This document shows positions 5,272 to 5,706 of a stretch of DNA of 5,706 nt, in pieces (positions within the stretch are counted from its first letter, which is position 1; each line of letters starts with the position of its first letter). This stretch comes from JAFDWI01 sp040255345. GTDB lineage: Bacteria; Actinomycetota; Acidimicrobiia; Acidimicrobiales; Iamiaceae. The notes under the pieces are model-generated. The model was given only the letters and a program-made list of their open reading frames with translations. It had not been told where the DNA came from and ran no database searches. Location of the stretch: assembly GCA_040255345.1 (NCBI GenBank), contig JBDZUV010000165.1:1-5706 (forward strand), read 5' to 3'. A program made the translations under genes and the position numbers.

Positions 5272-5706
5272 TCACGGCGCTGGCGGATCGGAGTCGACCT
5301 GGTCGGTTTCGCGTTGTCCGCGTTGACGATGGAAGCTCAGGATCTGCAGTTCGACGGCCAGATCGACCTGGCGCAGGTGGACGTCGTCGGGGACGGTCAG
5401 CACGGCCGGGGCGAAGTTCAGGATCGACGAGACGCCGGCCTCCACGAGCAGGTCGGCGACACGTTGGGCGCCCGCCGAGGGGATCGCGATCACGCCGATC
5501 GCAATCCCGAGATCACGGACCAGCTCGGCGAGGTCGGCAAGCGGGTGGATCTCGATGCCCACGTGGGTGGTCCCGACCTTCGCGGGGTCGTCGTCGACCA
5601 GCGCGGCGACCGGGAAGCCCCGGGAGGTGAATCCCGCGTAGTCGGCGAGGGCGCGACCGAGGTTTCCGACACCGACGATGAGGACCGGCCACTGCTGGGT
5701 CAGGCC
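5272..5706 (-). CDS. rex: Redox-sensing transcriptional repressor Rex, C-terminal NAD(H)-binding part (N-terminus beyond window)
   Basis: Rex is a homodimeric repressor that binds DNA when NAD+ is high and lets go when NADH rises, adjusting respiratory and related genes to redox state. The visible 144 residues are the Rossmann domain and C-terminus: VLIVGVGNLGRALADYAGFTSRGF (the nucleotide-binding loop and the Rex hallmark that follows it), VDDDPAKVG with the acidic residue that selects NAD over NADP, GVIAIPS, SSILNFAPAVLTVP and the swapped-helix end VDLAVELQILSFH. The tail after SFH is short and polar. The winged-helix DNA-binding domain and the promoter lie past the right edge. In Streptomyces coelicolor, Rex represses its own rex-hemACD operon; the same layout here suggests the same autoregulation, but the operator would be outside the window. 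Confidence 0.97.
   Translation of the reverse strand, partial: GLTQQWPVLIVGVGNLGRALADYAGFTSRGFPVAALVDDDPAKVGTTHVGIEIHPLADLAELVRDLGIAIGVIAIPSAGAQRVADLLVEAGVSSILNFAPAVLTVPDDVHLRQVDLAVELQILSFHRQRGQRETDQVDSDPPAP

Noticed and set aside
1..5706. Novel defence, mobile or other undescribed multi-gene system
   Set aside because: All genes belong to known families, no transposase, integrase, attachment site or spacer array is visible, and base composition looks uniform.

Overview
The window is a high-GC (about 70% by eye) stretch of an actinobacterial-type chromosome carrying the early tetrapyrrole (heme) pathway. The order rex-hemA-hemC-hemD-(gap)-hemB on the minus strand is the arrangement known from Streptomyces and relatives. 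Protein details such as the HemC cofactor loop LGGDCDLPAGAHA do not look like the Streptomyces or Mycobacterium versions I know. This hints at a deeper lineage, for example Acidimicrobiia, but that assignment is weak.

Layout, right to left on the minus strand: the C-terminal NAD(H)-binding part of the redox repressor Rex (5272-5706, cut by the window edge); a 118-base gap; hemA, glutamyl-tRNA reductase (3855-5153); hemC, hydroxymethylbilane synthase (2953-3858, sharing a GTGA overlap with hemA); and hemD, uroporphyrinogen-III synthase (2176-2946, same reading frame as hemC and separated from it by a single TGA and two codons). After a 113-base gap comes one plus-strand gene, a PLP-dependent cysteine-synthase-fold protein closely resembling mycobacterial cysteine desulfhydrase Cds1 (929-2062). 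It converges on hemD and diverges from hemB, porphobilinogen synthase (minus strand, start at 838, C-terminus beyond the left edge).

Together HemA, HemB, HemC and HemD cover glutamyl-tRNA to uroporphyrinogen III, apart from HemL, which is not in the window. Rex beside hemA implies control by the NADH/NAD+ ratio. The cysteine-desulfhydrase-like gene is the non-canonical member. It separates hemB from hemACD and forces hemB to have its own promoter.

Non-coding signals: the 90-base divergent gap carries two TANNNT -10 boxes, one per strand, each exactly six bases before a start codon, which is the layout of leaderless transcripts. The convergent gap holds two exact 20-base tandem copies that form stem-loops and probably act as a bidirectional terminator. 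I see no mobile element, tRNA, rRNA or CRISPR array, and no sign of a wholly new system. The points worth attention are the inserted gene, the mirrored leaderless promoters, the hemC/hemD near-fusion and the repeat hairpins.
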